Assembly: GCA_902783095.1 (NCBI GenBank)
Contig: CACZPX010000074.1
Coordinates: 1 to 6,801 of the forward strand
From: an uncultured Lachnospiraceae bacterium
GTDB taxonomy: Bacteria; Bacillota; Clostridia; Lachnospirales; Lachnospiraceae
Direction: 5' to 3'
DNA: 6,801 nucleotides
Shown: positions 5,418-6,801 of the stretch, one piece after another
How the letters are laid out: each line of letters starts with the position of its first letter
How positions within the stretch are numbered: position 1 is the stretch's first letter
Position numbers and translations under genes: made by a program
Notes under the pieces: generated by a model
The model's input: only the letters and a program-made list of their open reading frames with translations
What the model was told of the DNA's origin: nothing
The model's database searches: none

Positions 5418-6626
5418 ATGACCATCCGGGAAAAATTTGCAACACTTGGCGTGGATAACGCGCCCGGGCAGGAGGAAAATCAGAAGAACGAGGCGCTGGA
5501 GCTGCGCGGGGAGCCGCTTGCCGGCGCGCCGGTGGATTTCAGCCACGGCGACGTAGACGCGCACAAGCCCACGCCGGGCAGTTTTGAACTGTTTGCCGCT
5601 GGCGTCTTTGAGGGCGCCGCGCAGGCCTATACGCCCTATAAGGGCCGCACCAGACTGATGGAGACGCTGGCAGAGCGTCTGTCCGCCTTTACCGGCGCGG
5701 CAATCGATCCGCACAGCGGGCTGATCCTGACGCCCGGTACGCAGGGCGCGCTGTTTCTTGCGATGGGCGCCAACATCATGCCCGGCGACAAAGTCGCCGT
5801 AGCGGAGCCGGACTATTTCGCCAACCGCAAGATGGTGGAATTCTTTAATGGCGAGATGATCCCGGTGCAGATGCGCTGGACAGCGGTGCAGACCGGCTCC
5901 GGCATAGATCTTGCGGAACTGGAGGCCGCTTTTAAGGCCGGCGCCAGACTGTTTTTGTTCTCCACCCCCAACAATCCCACGGGCTGTGTGTACAGCAAAG
6001 AGGAGCTCTTCGCGATCTCCAAAATGGCAAAGCAATACGGCGCGACGCTGATCGTGGACGAGCTCTACTCCCGCCAGCTGTTTGAAGGGACGGACTACGT
6101 GCACTTCTGCGCGGCCTGCCCGGTCCCGAACATGATCACCATCATGGGACCGTCCAAGACGGAGTCCTTGAGCGGCTACCGCCTGGGTGTGGCCTTCGGC
6201 ACGGCGGAGATCATCGAGCGCATGGAAAAGCTGCAGGCCATCATGGCGCTGCGCTGCCCCGGCTACAATCAGGCTGTATTAAACGGCTGGTTTGCCGAAC
6301 CGGCCGGCTGGCTTGCCGCGCGCGTGGCGGAGCATCAGCGCATCCGCGACGATATCCTGGCGCTGATCGAAAAGCAGCCCGGCGTTTCGGCCAGAAAGCC
6401 GGACGGCGGCAGCTACCTGTTTGTGACCATTCCGGAACTGGCAGTGAGCCTGCATACGTTTATCCGCATCGCGCGCGTGCACGCAAACGTGACGGTCACG
6501 CCGGGCACGGAGTTCGGACCGCAGTTTTTACATCAGCTCCGCATCAATTTCTCGCAGGACCACGACAAAGCGCTGGCGGCCATGGAACGGCTGTTTACGC
6601 TGATGGACCGCTACCGGCTGCCGTAA
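5418..6626 (+). CDS. PLP-dependent aminotransferase, class I/II (fold type I)
   Basis: A complete 402-residue cytoplasmic aminotransferase, near the usual length of about 390-410. It moves an amino group between an amino acid and a 2-oxo acid using pyridoxal phosphate. Landmarks in order: YTPYKGRTRLMETLAERL (71-88); TPGTQGALFLAM (105-116), the phosphate-binding turn region; NNPTG (185-189); VDELYSRQ (213-220), with Asp214 for the cofactor ring nitrogen; GPSKTESLSGYRLG (244-257), with Lys247 as Schiff-base lysine; and LRINFS (374-379), with Arg375 for the substrate carboxylate. All catalytic residues are present. ATG 5418 has AAGGGGGAGG directly upstream. Substrate specificity is not evident; I could not assign it to a named subgroup. 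It follows the transporter gene and converges on a second aminotransferase at the right edge. Confidence 0.93.
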   Translation: MTIREKFATLGVDNAPGQEENQKNEALELRGEPLAGAPVDFSHGDVDAHKPTPGSFELFAAGVFEGAAQAYTPYKGRTRLMETLAERLSAFTGAAIDPHSGLILTPGTQGALFLAMGANIMPGDKVAVAEPDYFANRKMVEFFNGEMIPVQMRWTAVQTGSGIDLAELEAAFKAGARLFLFSTPNNPTGCVYSKEELFAISKMAKQYGATLIVDELYSRQLFEGTDYVHFCAACPVPNMITIMGPSKTESLSGYRLGVAFGTAEIIERMEKLQAIMALRCPGYNQAVLNGWFAEPAGWLAARVAEHQRIRDDILALIEKQPGVSARKPDGGSYLFVTIPELAVSLHTFIRIARVHANVTVTPGTEFGPQFLHQLRINFSQDHDKALAAMERLFTLMDRYRLP

Positions 6627-6652
6627 CGCACGCCGGCCGTGACCGGACCTGC

Positions 6653-6690
6653 AAAAAAGCCCCTTGCTATATCAGGCAGGGGGCTTCTGC
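6653..6690 (-). terminator. Hairpin terminator between convergent aminotransferase genes
   Basis: AAGCCCCTTGC (6657-6667) pairs with GCAGGGGGCTT (6676-6686), 11 pairs including one G-T, around an 8-nt loop. On the minus strand the stem is followed by six Ts (complement of 6653-6658), a classic terminator for the gene ending at 6705. On the plus strand only CTGCAGTTT follows, so it would be a weaker terminator for the gene ending at 6626. Confidence 0.85.
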
Positions 6691-6704
6691 AGTTTAAGGG
6701 AGCG

Positions 6705-6801
6705 TCAGGCGCGGTCCGCGATCACCTTTTCGATGCGCGCAAGCGCCTTCTGTATGGTGGCGCGGTCGGGGCCGTAGGAAAAGCGTACGTAGTGCCGGTA
6801 G
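6705..6801 (-). CDS. C-terminal end of a second class I/II aminotransferase (partial)
   Basis: On the minus strand the frame is open from the window edge for 31 codons to a TGA at 6707-6705. The peptide starts YRHYVRFSYGPD and ends RIEKVIADRA. The HYVRFSYG segment followed by an amphipathic helix (ATIQKALARIEKVI) is the standard C-terminus of fold-type I aminotransferases. The Arg in VRFSY matches the residue that binds the substrate carboxylate. The rest of the gene lies beyond the window. It converges on the other aminotransferase, and the terminator at 6653-6690 lies just beyond its stop. Confidence 0.8.
   Translation of the reverse strand, partial: YRHYVRFSYGPDRATIQKALARIEKVIADRA

Noticed and set aside
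5205..6104. Long minus-strand open frame opposite the transporter end and the aminotransferase
   Set aside because: It spans two real genes on the other strand and shows no domain pattern.

Overview
The window looks like a piece of a moderately GC-rich Firmicutes chromosome, most likely a gut-type clostridium (Lachnospiraceae/Oscillospiraceae-like). The grounds are strong AGGAGG-type ribosome binding sites, sigma-A type promoters, a TetR regulator and a MocR regulator of clostridial style, and a lipoprotein serpin of the kind known from gut clostridia. The organism assignment is inference. No mobile element, CRISPR array, rRNA or tRNA was seen.

Layout. Positions 1-251 are AT-rich. They may hold the last codons of an unrecognised gene, and they contain a perfect consensus promoter (TTGACA, 17 bp, TATAAT) followed by a dyad that could be an operator. 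This promoter drives a TetR-family regulator (252-806), with a free-standing prolyl-tRNA editing protein of the PrdX/ProXp type (862-1413) behind it in the same direction. Converging on that gene from the right is a MocR-type regulator (GntR helix-turn-helix plus aminotransferase domain, 2483-1392). Its coding frame stops about 90-100 residues early and its last 22 bases overlap the end of the editing gene, which looks like a deletion scar. Between the MocR gene and the next gene lie an AT-rich palindrome and a pair of 19-bp direct repeats 41 bp apart.

A lipoprotein serpin (2809-4098) follows and ends in a clear rho-independent terminator. A structured non-coding stretch, then an EamA/DMT transporter (4420-5310) and a full-length fold-type I PLP aminotransferase (5418-6626) follow on the same strand. 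The right edge holds the last 31 codons of a second aminotransferase on the minus strand. The two aminotransferase genes converge on a shared hairpin terminator whose T-run faces the minus-strand gene.

How the genes may work together. The MocR regulator, EamA exporter and two aminotransferases suggest amino-acid metabolism or export. The editing protein protects proline codons from mischarged tRNA. The serpin is an extracytoplasmic protease inhibitor that seems functionally separate and has its own terminator. No single previously undescribed system is evident. The most notable points are the truncated MocR gene, the direct repeats beside it, the serpin's reactive loop and the structured leaders in front of the transporter and the aminotransferase.
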